DNA of 64,000 bases from Lachnospiraceae bacterium (lineage in GTDB: Bacteria > Bacillota_A > Clostridia > Lachnospirales > Lachnospiraceae): contig JAQUUB010000006.1 in assembly GCA_028694115.1 (NCBI GenBank), positions 1 through 64,000 of the forward strand, written 5' to 3'. The notes under the pieces were generated by a model that saw only the letters and a list, made by a program, of their open reading frames with translations, had not been told where the DNA came from and made no database searches. The position numbers and the translations under genes are program-made. Of the stretch, positions 8,900-17,961 are shown one piece after another. Every line of letters begins with the position of its first letter. The stretch's first letter is position 1.

Positions 8900-9601
8900 A
8901 TGACAGAGTGGATTGCAAGAGTTGAAAAAATGTTTGTGGCGGCATTTATTACGAAAGACCGCTGGAAATTGTATTTGGATGGATTGGGAGTGACCCTAAA
9001 AATTGCATTTTTTGCTGCAATTCTAGGTATGGTCATTGGTACCGTACTAGCACTCATGAAATTATCTACGAGAAGGGATGGTAAAAAGTCAGTTCTCACC
9101 GTGATAGCCAATCTGTATATTGATGTCATAAGGGGAACACCGAGTGTGCTCCAGCTTTTGATTATGTGGTTCCTTATTATGTCAAATAGTAAAAATGGTG
9201 TATTAGTGGCTGTTCTCTCGTTCGGTATTAATAGTGGTGCCTATGTAGCGGAAATTGTTCGTGCAGGGATTCTGGCAGTCGATAACGGGCAGATGGAAGC
9301 AGGACGTTCCCTGGGTCTATCAAAAGCACAGACCATGATGTATATTGTCCTGCCACAGGCAGTAAAAAATGTCCTGCCACCGATTGGCAATGAATTTATC
9401 GTGCTTTTAAAAGAAACGGCAATTGTTGGTTATGTGAGTCTTACCGATTTAACGAGGGTTGCAAATCAGATTGCATCTCGTACGTATGAGGCTTTTATGC
9501 CACTGATTGGTGCAGCAGTAATTTACTTTGTTGTAATTAAAATTTTAACTATTCTTTTGGCACAGTTGGAGAGGGGGCTAAGAAAAGGTGATAATCGTTA
9601 A
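8900..9601 (+). CDS. Amino-acid ABC transporter permease
   Basis: A 233-residue HisM/GlnP-type permease. It has about five membrane helices and the EAA loop '[21 protein letters not shown]' region near residues 133-155 that contacts the ATPase; '[14 protein letters not shown]' is also typical of polar amino-acid permeases. A single permease gene suggests a homodimer. Its 3' end overlaps the ATPase start by 14 bases, indicating coupling. Confidence 0.92.
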   Translation: MTEWIARVEKMFVAAFITKDRWKLYLDGLGVTLKIAFFAAILGMVIGTVLALMKLSTRRDGKKSVLTVIANLYIDVIRGTPSVLQLLIMWFLIMSNSKNGVLVAVLSFGINSGAYVAEIVRAGILAVDNGQMEAGRSLGLSKAQTMMYIVLPQAVKNVLPPIGNEFIVLLKETAIVGYVSLTDLTRVANQIASRTYEAFMPLIGAAVIYFVVIKILTILLAQLERGLRKGDNR

Positions 9602-10310
9602 GGAACTGCATAAAAGTTTTAAAGAGAATCATGTACTCCGTGGAATCAATTATCATGTACACCAGGGTGAGAAAATTGTAGTGGTTGGACCATCCGGTTC
9701 AGGTAAAAGTACATTTCTTCGTTGTATGAATTTATTAGAGATGCCAACAAGTGGTGAAATCTGGTTTGATGGTAAGCTTATTACAGATAGCAAGACAGAT
9801 ATTAATAAGGTTCGTGAACATATGGGAATGGTATTTCAGAACTTTAACTTATTTAATAATCTTTCAATTATGGATAATATCACGTTAGCACCTACCAAAC
9901 TAAAGCTAATGAATAAGGAAGAAGCTTCTGAAAACGCGTTAAAGCTCCTTGACCGTGTTGGGTTAAGAGAGAAAGCAGATGCATTCCCAGGGCAGCTTTC
10001 TGGTGGTCAGAAGCAAAGAATTGCCATTGTACGTTCCTTGGCTATGAATCCACGTGTGATGCTCTTTGATGAGCCTACATCGGCTTTAGACCCTGAAATG
10101 GTAGGCGAAGTCTTGGCCGTTATGAAGCAGCTTGCAAATGAAGGAATGACAATGGTGGTAGTTACTCATGAAATGGGATTTGCAAGAGAAGTTGGTACGA
10201 AGGTAGTCTTTATGGATGAAGGAATTATTATGGAAGAAAACACGCCACAGGAATTCTTTGGAAATCCACAATGTGACCGTTTGAAAGAATTTCTATCAAA
10301 AGTTTTATAA
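9588..10310 (+). CDS. Amino-acid ABC transporter ATP-binding protein (GTG start)
   Basis: A 240-residue GlnQ/HisP-type ATPase: Walker [11 protein letters not shown]-loop VFQNFNLF, signature [11 protein letters not shown], Walker [12 protein letters not shown] and switch His in VTHEMGFA. The start is GTG at 9588 inside the end of the permease gene, with GAGGGGG 10 bases upstream; no in-frame ATG gives a complete Walker A domain with the conserved N-terminal strand. It completes the binding protein-permease-ATPase importer. Confidence 0.93.
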   Translation: MIIVKELHKSFKENHVLRGINYHVHQGEKIVVVGPSGSGKSTFLRCMNLLEMPTSGEIWFDGKLITDSKTDINKVREHMGMVFQNFNLFNNLSIMDNITLAPTKLKLMNKEEASENALKLLDRVGLREKADAFPGQLSGGQKQRIAIVRSLAMNPRVMLFDEPTSALDPEMVGEVLAVMKQLANEGMTMVVVTHEMGFAREVGTKVVFMDEGIIMEENTPQEFFGNPQCDRLKEFLSKVL

Positions 10311-10313
10311 TAA

Positions 10314-10346
10314 AAAGGGAGCAGTTCTTTGTGAATTGCTCCCTTT
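10314..10346. terminator. Bidirectional terminator between convergent operons
   Basis: AAAGGGAGCAGTTC (10314-10327) pairs with GAATTGCTCCCTTT (10333-10346) with one G-T pair. The T-run is strong on the minus strand and short on the plus strand. Confidence 0.8.
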
Positions 10347-10359
10347 CCTATACAAGATT

Positions 10360-11337
10360 TTAATTGGAAGAGAAAATCTCTGGGTATTTTTTCTTTATAG
10401 AGTCAGTGAAAATTTTTGCTCCATCTGGATTTAGATGATTATTGTCACCAAAGTACTGATTGTCATAAGCAATGACCTCACTATTAATAGATATGGAGGG
10501 ATAGGTAGCTGATACTTCTGATAAAAATTCATGGTATCCGTCAAAGAAGTCATTACTAATTAAGTCGTAGGAGGCTTGATTGACAGGCGATTGTTCGATA
10601 AAGACACGGATGTCATTATCAACACAAAGCTGCAAAAGCTTATAATAATAGGATTCAACCAATAGAGATTGATCAAAAATTTCATGATGTGTTTCATAGT
10701 TTTCTCCGTCGTTGCCCTTGTCTGTACCAAAGGCGGAATAGCCTAGATCCTTTTCTACTGATTGATATTTTGAAAGATTATCATTTCTTCTACCAAAAAA
10801 AAGTGCATTATATTGTGCTGACAGGTATTTATTTGGGAGACGAAGTTTGTAGGATATCATATCGGTTATTGGGTTACCAGCCAGTACGACTTTGTCATCA
10901 AATTTTAATGCGTTTTGATATACTTCTAATAATTCAGGAGTCGTTAAATAATTAAAATATTGGGTCTGACCCCAGTTATCAATATCACAGAAGTGGTAGG
11001 GAGCAAAAATAATCATGATGTTTTTGGGAGCTGTATGATGATCTAGGTACCGATTAAGTGCATAATACATTTCGATACTAGTCGTTCCACCAATTGCCAT
11101 ATTGTAAGTATCCTCAGAGAGCAGAGTGGGCATAAGACCGGATTTTGCCCTGGAGTCTCCAATAATTAAGGTATTAGCTGCATTACCTGATTTTGAATAT
11201 TCTTTTTGCTGTGCCCACATACTATATTCAATTGCCATATAATTCATGGGAAAGAAGTACGTATAGAGCATCAGCAGGTATAAAGGAATACCTATAAGCA
11301 GGAATTTATAAATTAATTTCCACACAGGATGTTTCAT
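10360..11337 (-). CDS. SGNH-hydrolase-like membrane-anchored protein (DltD/AlgJ-like role)
   Basis: A 325-residue protein with one N-terminal membrane helix (about residues 8-28) and an extracellular domain. 'LIIGDSRAKSGLMP' near residue 57 is the SGNH block I (Ser in GDS), and 'NNHLNPDGAKIF' near residue 300 supplies the Asp/His block V. It follows an MBOAT acyltransferase gene by 17 bp on the same transcript. In such pairs (AlgI/AlgJ, PatA/PatB, DltB/DltD) the SGNH protein completes O-acyl transfer to a cell-surface polymer. The polymer and acyl group are not visible. Distinct from true DltD by sequence, so I give no symbol. Confidence 0.8.
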   Translation of the reverse strand: MKHPVWKLIYKFLLIGIPLYLLMLYTYFFPMNYMAIEYSMWAQQKEYSKSGNAANTLIIGDSRAKSGLMPTLLSEDTYNMAIGGTTSIEMYYALNRYLDHHTAPKNIMIIFAPYHFCDIDNWGQTQYFNYLTTPELLEVYQNALKFDDKVVLAGNPITDMISYKLRLPNKYLSAQYNALFFGRRNDNLSKYQSVEKDLGYSAFGTDKGNDGENYETHHEIFDQSLLVESYYYKLLQLCVDNDIRVFIEQSPVNQASYDLISNDFFDGYHEFLSEVSATYPSISINSEVIAYDNQYFGDNNHLNPDGAKIFTDSIKKKYPEIFSSN

Positions 11338-11354
11338 AATCAGTGGTCTCCGTT

Positions 11355-12815
11355 CTAAAATTGAAAGTAAATAAATTCTGCACTGCCTAGATTAGCTGAT
11401 AAAAGGATGGAGCCTATTAAGAGATAATAAAATCCCCATCGGATATACCATCTTTTAGAGGTCAATTTAGTCAGGGCATCGCCAGTTTCCTTTTGATAGT
11501 CTACGATAAAAAGGATTATTAATGCAAATGCAAGAAAGAGAAAATTCTGTACACCTAATCCAAGCTTGAAAAAGGAAGTCGTAAGAATACTATGGAACTG
11601 AAAGTCTGTAAATATTTTCGTAACAATACGGAATGCATCACTTACTGTATTAGAACGAAAAAATATCAATGAAAAATTAAATAAGCAGAACGTTGACAGG
11701 ATTGACAATCCCTTACGAAGCTTTCCATTTGGATTCATATGCACGATTTTTATCAACCATTTGCGCACGCCAGAAAGCTCTGCTCCTAAAATCTGAAACA
11801 GACCACTTAATCCCCCCCAAATCACATAGGTCCAGTTGGCACCATGCCAGAGCCCGCTCGTTAAAAAGACAATCATCAGATTCACATATTTTCTGACTTT
11901 CCCTTTGCGGCTTCCACCGAGAGGAATATAGAGATAGTCTCGAAACCATGTATTTAAGGAGATATGCCACCTACGCCATAAATCACCGCAGGAATCTGCA
12001 AAAAATGGCTGTTTAAAGTTTTCCATGAGTGAAAAGCCCATCACTTTGGCAGAACCAATTGCAATGATGGAATAGCTTGCAAAATCACAGTAAATCTGCA
12101 AAGCAAATGCAAAGGTTCCAAGAACTAACTGATAGCCAGTACAATCAGCATAGTTGCCATAGATTAAATCTACGGTAATCGCTAAACGGCCTGCAATTAC
12201 AAGCTTTAAAAAGAAGCCCCAAAGCATTTTGATTAGTCCGTCACGCACACGATCATATTCAAAATAATGCTTTTCATCGAATTGATTTAAAAGGTTTTTG
12301 GAACGCTCAATTGGACCTGCTACTAACTGTGGGAAAAAGGATACAAAAAGAGCATATTTTAAGAAATTCCTTTCAGGAGGGGTTTCTTTCCGATAGACAT
12401 CCATCGTATAGCTTAATGCCTGAAAAATATAAAAGGAAATTCCAACAGGCAGGAGAATGTCAAAGGCGGGTTTTGAATAAGAAATATCAAAACGGGAGCT
12501 AAGATTCTCTACGCTGTCTAATACAAAACTAAAATATTTAAAGAAAAATAAAATGACTAGGTTTAAGAAAAAACTGATTCCCACGCACCATTTCTTAGAC
12601 TTTAAAGATAAAGAGTTCTTACCAATTATGATACCACTTACATAAGTAATAAAGGTGGATAGAAGCAGTAAAAGTGCATACTTCGGGTTCCAGCACATGT
12701 AATAGTAATAACTGATTAGAAGCAGCCACAAGTAGCGAAATTTATGTGGAATCAGAAAATATAATAAAACAGCAATTGGGAAAAAAATCACAAATTGCAT
12801 GGAATTAAATAGCAT
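11355..12815 (-). CDS. MBOAT family O-acyltransferase (AlgI-like)
   Basis: A 486-residue polytopic membrane acyltransferase. Family marks are 'FPQLVAGPIERSKNLLNQF' near residue 165, 'GDLWRRWHISLNTWFRDYLY' near 280 and the catalytic His in 'TSGLWHGANWTYVIWGG' near 325. MBOAT proteins of this type pass an acyl group across the membrane to an extracellular acceptor. With the downstream SGNH protein it forms a two-gene surface-polymer O-acylation cassette. The ATG has a CAGGAG site five to six bases upstream. No dltA/dltC or alginate genes are nearby, so lipoteichoic-acid alanylation or alginate is unlikely. Confidence 0.92.
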   Translation of the reverse strand: MLFNSMQFVIFFPIAVLLYFLIPHKFRYLWLLLISYYYYMCWNPKYALLLLLSTFITYVSGIIIGKNSLSLKSKKWCVGISFFLNLVILFFFKYFSFVLDSVENLSSRFDISYSKPAFDILLPVGISFYIFQALSYTMDVYRKETPPERNFLKYALFVSFFPQLVAGPIERSKNLLNQFDEKHYFEYDRVRDGLIKMLWGFFLKLVIAGRLAITVDLIYGNYADCTGYQLVLGTFAFALQIYCDFASYSIIAIGSAKVMGFSLMENFKQPFFADSCGDLWRRWHISLNTWFRDYLYIPLGGSRKGKVRKYVNLMIVFLTSGLWHGANWTYVIWGGLSGLFQILGAELSGVRKWLIKIVHMNPNGKLRKGLSILSTFCLFNFSLIFFRSNTVSDAFRIVTKIFTDFQFHSILTTSFFKLGLGVQNFLFLAFALIILFIVDYQKETGDALTKLTSKRWYIRWGFYYLLIGSILLSANLGSAEFIYFQF

Positions 12816-12881
12816 ATAAGCTCCTGTCTATGCACAAAAATCGGTGCAGTGAAATCTAGAATCGTTCATTTACTATGGATA

Positions 12882-12910
12882 ATAATACTATACCCCAAAT
12901 AGGGTGTCAA
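12882..12910 (-). promoter_or_regulatory. Promoter of the MBOAT operon
   Basis: On the minus strand TTGACA (12905-12910) and TATTAT (12882-12887) with 17-bp spacing, about 65 bp before the MBOAT start. Confidence 0.8.
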
Positions 12911-12965
12911 TTAGACAAAAAATTATCCGTTACAAAGAAAAATAGGATTATCAGATAAGGATGAT

Positions 12966-12994
12966 TTGAAATATGGAGCCTACCATGATAAAAT
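12966..12994 (+). promoter_or_regulatory. Promoter of the small DUF6472-like gene
   Basis: TTGAAA at 12966-12971 and TAAAAT at 12989-12994, spacing 17 bp. Confidence 0.6.
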
Positions 12995-13061
12995 ACAGAT
13001 TGTTAAAACGTTCACCTAATTCTCACAGTAGATGCAATAAAATAGAACGAGGTACCTTAAA

Positions 13062-13244
13062 ATGGTTGGAAAATCAAATTGTGATTGTTGTAGTAACTAT
13101 ATTTATAATGAGGAAGAAGAGTACTATGAGTGCATTGTAAATCTGGATGAAGATGATTATTATAGATTTTTAAAAAATTCATTTGATAACTGTCCCTACT
13201 TTCAGTTGGAGGATGAGTATAAAATTGTTAGAAAACAAATGTAA
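13062..13244 (+). CDS. Small cysteine-containing protein (DUF6472-like)
   Basis: A 60-residue acidic protein, recognisable by CxxC near the N-terminus (CDCCSNY), a YNEEEEYYEC stretch, DEDDYYRF and a later 'NCPYF...DEYKIVRKQM'. The four spaced cysteines (CDCC, YEC, NCP) suggest metal or zinc binding. It looks like the DUF6472 family, short proteins widespread in Clostridia with no known function. It has its own promoter and a following hairpin; the ribosome site is weak (GAGG at 13049-13052). Confidence 0.75.
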   Translation: MVGKSNCDCCSNYIYNEEEEYYECIVNLDEDDYYRFLKNSFDNCPYFQLEDEYKIVRKQM

Positions 13245-13291
13245 ATGCCAAGTAGTCAAAAATAACGTACTTGATTGACTAATTGGCATTT
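13243..13291 (+). terminator. Long hairpin after the small gene
   Basis: AAATGCCAA-TAGTCAA (13243-13259) pairs with TTGACTA-TTGGCATTT (13275-13291), 16 bp with one bulge on each side. The T-run is poor (TTTGTTCG), so termination may be inefficient. Confidence 0.6.
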
Positions 13292-13650
13292 GTTCGTTGA
13301 GCAGGAATACTAAAAAACAAGCATACTAAACGTTTTATCTACTGGATTCAAACGCAAAATGCAACAATTGATTCATGAGAAAAAAGTGTACAAGGTGCAT
13401 AAAAATACTTTGTCTAACTAGGCAAAAATGTTAAAAAAAACTACAATATAGAAAAAAATCAGTAAAACACTATTGCATATTAAACAAAACGGTAGTATAC
13501 TTTACTTCAGGTAGTGAAACGTTTAACTGTTTAGCTGCTTCAAGGAGAAGGGTATTCCTCAGACGGTGCGCGACATCTGACAACTATCTTTCAATTTGAA
13601 CTATGAGAAAGCTTATTTAAAAGGTATTTAAATTTTAAGGAGGATATGAA
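13292..13650 (+). promoter_or_regulatory. Promoter and operators of the sugar ABC transporter operon
   Basis: This gene-free stretch holds TTGCAT (13473-13478) and TATACT (13496-13501) spaced 17 bp. An operator-like TGAAACGTTTAA at 13515-13526 sits on the start point. A second site, TAAACGTTTTA, is at 13327-13337, 189 bp upstream centre to centre. Sites of the same type occur at the other two promoters of the locus, which points to control by the LacI-family repressor at 26.2-27.2 kb. AAGGAGG at 13637-13643 is the ribosome site. I see no gene in it. Confidence 0.75.
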
Positions 13651-15096
13651 ATGAAAAGCAGAAAATTACTAGCATTACTATTAACGGCAACGGTAACAGC
13701 AGGTTGTCTTGCAGGCTGTGGATCAACTAGCGCTACAGAAGCTCCAGCAGATGCATCTACAACAGAAGCTGCTACGGAGGCACCAGCAGATGACGCAGCA
13801 AAAGATACAGCTACATCAGAGGATGGAAAAGTACATATTACCTATGCACAGTGGGGAAATGATACAGAGACAGCAGCTACACAGGTAGTAGCAGATAAAT
13901 TTAATGCGGAACAGGATGAAATCGTGGTAGAAGTATTAAAAATTGACCATGATAACTACGTAACAAAATTGAATACAATGGCAGCAGCAGGAGAACTTCC
14001 TGATACAGGTATTATGAGTGAGGCGGGTGTTTTGAATTTTGCAGGAAACGGACTTCTACAGGATATCAGTTCCATGTATGCAGAGGGAGAAGCAAAACCT
14101 CTTGACAGTCTGACATTTAAATACAAAGGCGCTCCAGTAGCATATTCTGCTGCAAACGAAGTGCTGAACTTGTGGTATAATATTGATTTACTAAATGAAG
14201 TATGCGAAAAGCAGGGACTTAATGTAGCTGATTTCACACCACCAGCAAAAGCTGATGATGCATGGGACTTCAAATCTTTCTTAAAGGTAGCACAGACGCT
14301 TACACTTGATACAAGCGGAAGAAATGCTCTTGATCCAAATTTTGATCCAGAAAATATTGATGTATACGGATGTAATATAAACAGTCTTACATGGCAGATG
14401 GAAGCATGGGCAATGTCTAATGGCGGTGGATACTATAGTGAAGATGGAACAAAGTGTACAGTGAATTCAGCTGAGACAGCAGAAGCGATTCAGGCAGTTG
14501 CAGATCTTGCAATCAAATATCACTGTGCTCCAGCAGTAAGTGATGCTTCAACTGCACTTAGCACTTCTCTTGGAACAGAAAAAATTGTTATGGCTACAGA
14601 TGGTGCATGGAATGTTGGTACTTACCTTGGTCCAGATGCAAAGTTTAAATACGGTGTTGGTGTTCTTCCTTATTTCAAAAACAAAGTTACAATCTGTACT
14701 GGTGGACCAAACGTAGTATTTGCACAGACAAAACATCCAGAAGAAGCGATGACATGGTTAAAATGGTATGCTCAGGAAGAAAATTCATGGTCACTAATCG
14801 AAGCTGGTACATGGATGCCTATTCTTGATTCATGGTATACAGAACAAGAGCTTACAGACAAGTGGATTTCGAATCCAAATTTCCCAGAAAAAGAGATGTA
14901 TCAATCAGCAGTTGTTGATTATGCAAAAGATAACTCAAAGTCTGCTTCCTGGTATTATGTAAACGGAACAGAAGAATTCAACAGCACACTTACAACTGTT
15001 CTCTCTTATGTATGGACGGGCGACATGACTGCTCAGGATGCATTGAATCAGTATTATGATGAGTTAAATGGTATTTTCGAAGAAAATAATCAGTAA
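13651..15096 (+). CDS. Sugar ABC transporter substrate-binding lipoprotein
   Basis: A 481-residue family-1 extracellular solute-binding protein. A signal peptide ends in the lipobox CLAGCG (Cys about residue 23), followed by an Ala/Thr/Glu linker to about residue 55 and the binding domain beginning 'VHITYAQWGNDTE'. The size and the two downstream MalF/MalG-type permeases place it in the oligosaccharide (CUT1) importers. Promoter operators and the neighbouring GH127/GH51 enzymes suggest arabino-oligosaccharides as ligand; this is inference. A strong stem-loop follows the stop. Confidence 0.93.
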   Translation: MKSRKLLALLLTATVTAGCLAGCGSTSATEAPADASTTEAATEAPADDAAKDTATSEDGKVHITYAQWGNDTETAATQVVADKFNAEQDEIVVEVLKIDHDNYVTKLNTMAAAGELPDTGIMSEAGVLNFAGNGLLQDISSMYAEGEAKPLDSLTFKYKGAPVAYSAANEVLNLWYNIDLLNEVCEKQGLNVADFTPPAKADDAWDFKSFLKVAQTLTLDTSGRNALDPNFDPENIDVYGCNINSLTWQMEAWAMSNGGGYYSEDGTKCTVNSAETAEAIQAVADLAIKYHCAPAVSDASTALSTSLGTEKIVMATDGAWNVGTYLGPDAKFKYGVGVLPYFKNKVTICTGGPNVVFAQTKHPEEAMTWLKWYAQEENSWSLIEAGTWMPILDSWYTEQELTDKWISNPNFPEKEMYQSAVVDYAKDNSKSASWYYVNGTEEFNSTLTTVLSYVWTGDMTAQDALNQYYDELNGIFEENNQ

Positions 15097-15124
15097 TTTG
15101 AAGTTTTAAAATAGGGTGTAAACC

Positions 15125-15165
15125 AGACTGCCTGTTCGGGTTCTGCAGACCCGGGCGGGCAGTCT
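15125..15165 (+). repeat. Intercistronic stem-loop after the sugar-binding-protein gene
   Basis: AGACTGCC (15125-15132) with GGCAGTCT (15158-15165), and an inner CGGGT/ACCCG pairing. The T-run is weak, so it more likely protects the upstream mRNA than fully terminates. Confidence 0.7.
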
Positions 15166-15199
15166 CTTTACTTAAGAATTGAAAGGAGTTCATTTTTCT

Positions 15200-16123
15200 A
15201 TGTCTGGTGCCACGAAAGTTATAAAGGAGAAAAAGATTTCAAGTGCAACGAAAAAGGAATCAATGACGGCATATCTATGTCTGATTCCGGCGTTTCTTGG
15301 TCTATCTGTTATTAGTTATGTCCCCACAATTGCAGTTTTTGTATTGAGTCTGTTTAGTTGGAATGGGATTACTACTCCCGAGTTTGTAGGTTTGGAAAAT
15401 TTCCAAAGAATTTTTACAAAGGATATCTATTTTGCTTCCTCTATTAAGGCGACAATCATATACGCATTGTTAGCAGTAGTAGGTTCTATTTTATATTCCC
15501 TTGTGATAGCGATTTTTTTAAATATGAAAATTGCGGGAAGAACATTTTGGAGGTCAGTGTTTTTTATTCCATATCTTCTTCCGGCCATGGGTGTTTTTAC
15601 TGGCTGGAGATGGCTGTATGAAATAAATTATGGATTATTTAATTTTATAAATCGCCTCATGGGATTACCAGCGCAACAATATCTCGATAGTCCAACACAG
15701 GTGCTTCCATCTCTTGCATTAATTGCAATATGGTGCAGTGGAAATCTGATTGTTATCTTTCTGGCAGGGCTTCAGAATGTTCCAAGAGTCTACATGGAGG
15801 CAGCAGAAATTGATGGAGCGAATGCATGGCAGAGATTTTGGAATATTACGGTTCCAAGCATTTCCCCTATTATTTTCTATAATGTTTTGATTGCATTGAT
15901 TACAAATTTGCAGGTAATTACACCTGCGTTAGCGCTTACCGATGGCGGACCCCAGAATGCTTCCATGTTTATGTCTTATGTCATTTATATGTATGCATTC
16001 CGCAAAAATAAGGTAGGTTATGCAGCTGCTTATGCAGCAGTATTCTTTATTCTTGTTGGTATATTTACTGTCGCGCTCTTTGCCACTCAGAAAGAGCAGT
16101 TCTTTGGAGAGGGGGATGAGTAG
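15200..16123 (+). CDS. Sugar ABC transporter permease (MalF/UgpA-like)
   Basis: A 307-residue CUT1 permease with six membrane helices. The EAA loop reads 'YMEAAEIDGANAWQRFWNIT' near residues 205-225. I use the ATG at 15200, with AAAGGAG at 15183-15188; the in-frame TTG at 15179 precedes that site. It pairs with the next gene as heterodimeric permease. No ATPase is encoded in the operon, as is usual for Firmicute CUT1 systems that share an MsmX-type ATPase. Confidence 0.92.
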   Translation: MSGATKVIKEKKISSATKKESMTAYLCLIPAFLGLSVISYVPTIAVFVLSLFSWNGITTPEFVGLENFQRIFTKDIYFASSIKATIIYALLAVVGSILYSLVIAIFLNMKIAGRTFWRSVFFIPYLLPAMGVFTGWRWLYEINYGLFNFINRLMGLPAQQYLDSPTQVLPSLALIAIWCSGNLIVIFLAGLQNVPRVYMEAAEIDGANAWQRFWNITVPSISPIIFYNVLIALITNLQVITPALALTDGGPQNASMFMSYVIYMYAFRKNKVGYAAAYAAVFFILVGIFTVALFATQKEQFFGEGDE

Positions 16124-16985
16124 GATGATAAAAGGATCTGTAAAAAGTAAAAAGAAAAAAGAAAAAATCATATCAATTGTTGTGTTACTTGCAGTGGTGA
16201 TTTTATCAGCATTGGTGTTGTTACCACTTTGGTGGATTTTTCGCTCCTCCCTTATGAGCAATGGAACCTTATATGCTTATCCCCCCTCATTTATTCCTCA
16301 TGAGTGGCTATGGTCTAATTATACGGATACACTAAAAAGCTTTCTTTACTGGAAATATTTTAAAAATACATTTACCATTATCGTGCCAGCTGTAACGGCA
16401 GGAACCATAACAGCAGTTTTTTGTGGGTATGCATTCGCTAGATTGAAATTTAAAGGAAAAAATCTCATATTCAAGCTGTGTGTAGGAACAATTCTGCTTC
16501 CTGGAATGGTAACATTGATACCATTGTACATATTCTGGACAAAAGGGATGCATCTTGGCGGAACCTACTGGCCGTTGATTTTGCCCTATTTTACAGGCGG
16601 TGGTTTCTTTAATATATTCCTGATCCGTCAGTTTATTATGACAATTCCAAAAGAGCTCGATGAAGCAGCAGCAATTGACGGTGCTTCTAGAATGAGGACA
16701 CTCTGGACAATTATTGTTCCAGCAATTAAACCAGCAATTGTTGTTGTTGGAATGATGCTTTTTATCCAAATCTGGAATGACTTATTACAACAGATGATTT
16801 ATATTAACAGCATGGAGAAAACAACATTTGCTATTGGTTTGACGAATTTCACAGGATCCTTTGGAACAAAGTGGAATTTAGCCATGGCGGCGACGTGTAT
16901 GACGATTGCACCTGGTGTTGTAATTTATGCTATTGGACAGAAGAGTTTTGTAGAAGGTATTGTTTTAACAGGTATGAAAAACTAA
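16116..16985 (+). CDS. Sugar ABC transporter permease (MalG/UgpE-like)
   Basis: A 289-residue CUT1 permease of the carbohydrate family. Six membrane helices; EAA loop 'KELDEAAAIDGASRMRTLW' near residue 185. Two starts are possible, 16116 (overlapping the previous gene by 8 bases) and 16125; GGAGAGGGGG at 16106-16115 serves either. The coupling and sequence make it the partner of the preceding permease. Confidence 0.92.
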   Translation: MSRMIKGSVKSKKKKEKIISIVVLLAVVILSALVLLPLWWIFRSSLMSNGTLYAYPPSFIPHEWLWSNYTDTLKSFLYWKYFKNTFTIIVPAVTAGTITAVFCGYAFARLKFKGKNLIFKLCVGTILLPGMVTLIPLYIFWTKGMHLGGTYWPLILPYFTGGGFFNIFLIRQFIMTIPKELDEAAAIDGASRMRTLWTIIVPAIKPAIVVVGMMLFIQIWNDLLQQMIYINSMEKTTFAIGLTNFTGSFGTKWNLAMAATCMTIAPGVVIYAIGQKSFVEGIVLTGMKN

Positions 16986-17005
16986 TTCTTTAAGAGGAAT
17001 AGCAT

Positions 17006-17686
17006 ATGATAAAAGAAATATCGGAAAAATGGAATGCTCCCAAAAAAGAAAATGCCAGACCAGCGCCGAAGAGTGGCGCTGGGAGGTTTTTTTATTTGCT
17101 GTGGAATTACTTTTTTCATTTAATAGGAATAAATATTTTGTTTTTTGCCACTTGCCTGCCAATCGTTACCATACCAGCCTCGGCCTGTGCACTGAACCGA
17201 TATCTCATTAAAATGGTACGGGATGGTTTTGGCTTTTCAGTAAGTGATTATTTTAGGGAATGGAAAAATGAATTACTGAGAAGTATTCCGGCAGGTGTTT
17301 TTGTTGGACTACTACTTGTATATGGGAGCTATCTTTTAAGTATCGCAAACCAGATTTCTTCTGGAATGTCTGGAGTTCGATTTGTGGGGTTTCTATTTTT
17401 GAATATCGCACTGCTGTATGGAGCGTACTTGTTTTTCATAATTGCGGTTCTGGAAATAAGTCTTGCAAATGCATTTCGTAATGCACTTTTTCTAATGCTA
17501 TTAGAATGGAAAAGAAGTCTTTTGCTATTGCTAATTGAAAATGCAGTATTGGTAGCAATCATCGCATACTTTCCTTTTTCTATAATGGCTCTTGTTATCC
17601 TTCCTTCATGGAATCAGATGATGGTTTGCTGTCTGCTTAATGGACCACTTCAAGAAAGAATTTTGGATCCCTACGGAAACAAGTAA
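17006..17686 (+). CDS. DUF624 (YesL-like) membrane protein
   Basis: A 226-residue membrane protein with about five hydrophobic segments. 'FFATCLPIVTIPASACALNRYLIKMVRDG' region (residues 49-77) is the DUF624/YesL hallmark. Such proteins are regularly encoded beside CUT1 sugar importers and glycosidases in Firmicutes (for example yesL in the B. subtilis rhamnogalacturonan cluster), but their function is unproven. Last gene of the importer operon, ahead of a strong terminator. Confidence 0.88.
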   Translation: MIKEISEKWNAPKKENARPAPKSGAGRFFYLLWNYFFHLIGINILFFATCLPIVTIPASACALNRYLIKMVRDGFGFSVSDYFREWKNELLRSIPAGVFVGLLLVYGSYLLSIANQISSGMSGVRFVGFLFLNIALLYGAYLFFIIAVLEISLANAFRNALFLMLLEWKRSLLLLLIENAVLVAIIAYFPFSIMALVILPSWNQMMVCCLLNGPLQERILDPYGNK

Positions 17687-17863
17687 AACGTATAACTGTA
17701 CAACTTCAATATAAAAAATGCCTATTTCGTATTTGAAATAGGCATTTTTTATGAAGAAATACACGGAAATAACAAAAATTAATAAAAATTATACAAATAG
17801 CACCTTTACAATAAAAAATATATGTGATATATATACAAATAGAGTTAAACGTTTTACTATAAT
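17684..17863 (+). promoter_or_regulatory. Promoter and operators of the giant secreted protein gene
   Basis: TATAAT lies at 17858-17863; the -35 is poor. TTAAACGTTTTA at 17845-17856 sits directly between -35 and -10, where repressor binding would block polymerase. A second related site, TAAAACGTATAA, is at 17684-17695, 161 bp upstream, overlapping the previous gene's stop codon. Confidence 0.65.
17713..17750. terminator. Strong bidirectional terminator
   Basis: Perfect 16-bp stem, AAAAAATGCCTATTTC (17713-17728) with its complement at 17735-17750, A-run before and T-run after. Confidence 0.9.
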
Positions 17864-17961
17864 AATACAAAACAAGGATTGAAAAAATCAACCAGGTAAA
17901 TTTATTGCTGCGCACTATAAATTTGCCACTCACAATGTATTGCACAAGATTGGAGAGAAGA

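Noticed and set aside
13002..13015. TTAAAACGTTCACC as another LacI operator
   Set aside because: Only one half matches well and it belongs to a gene outside the locus; I treat it as chance.
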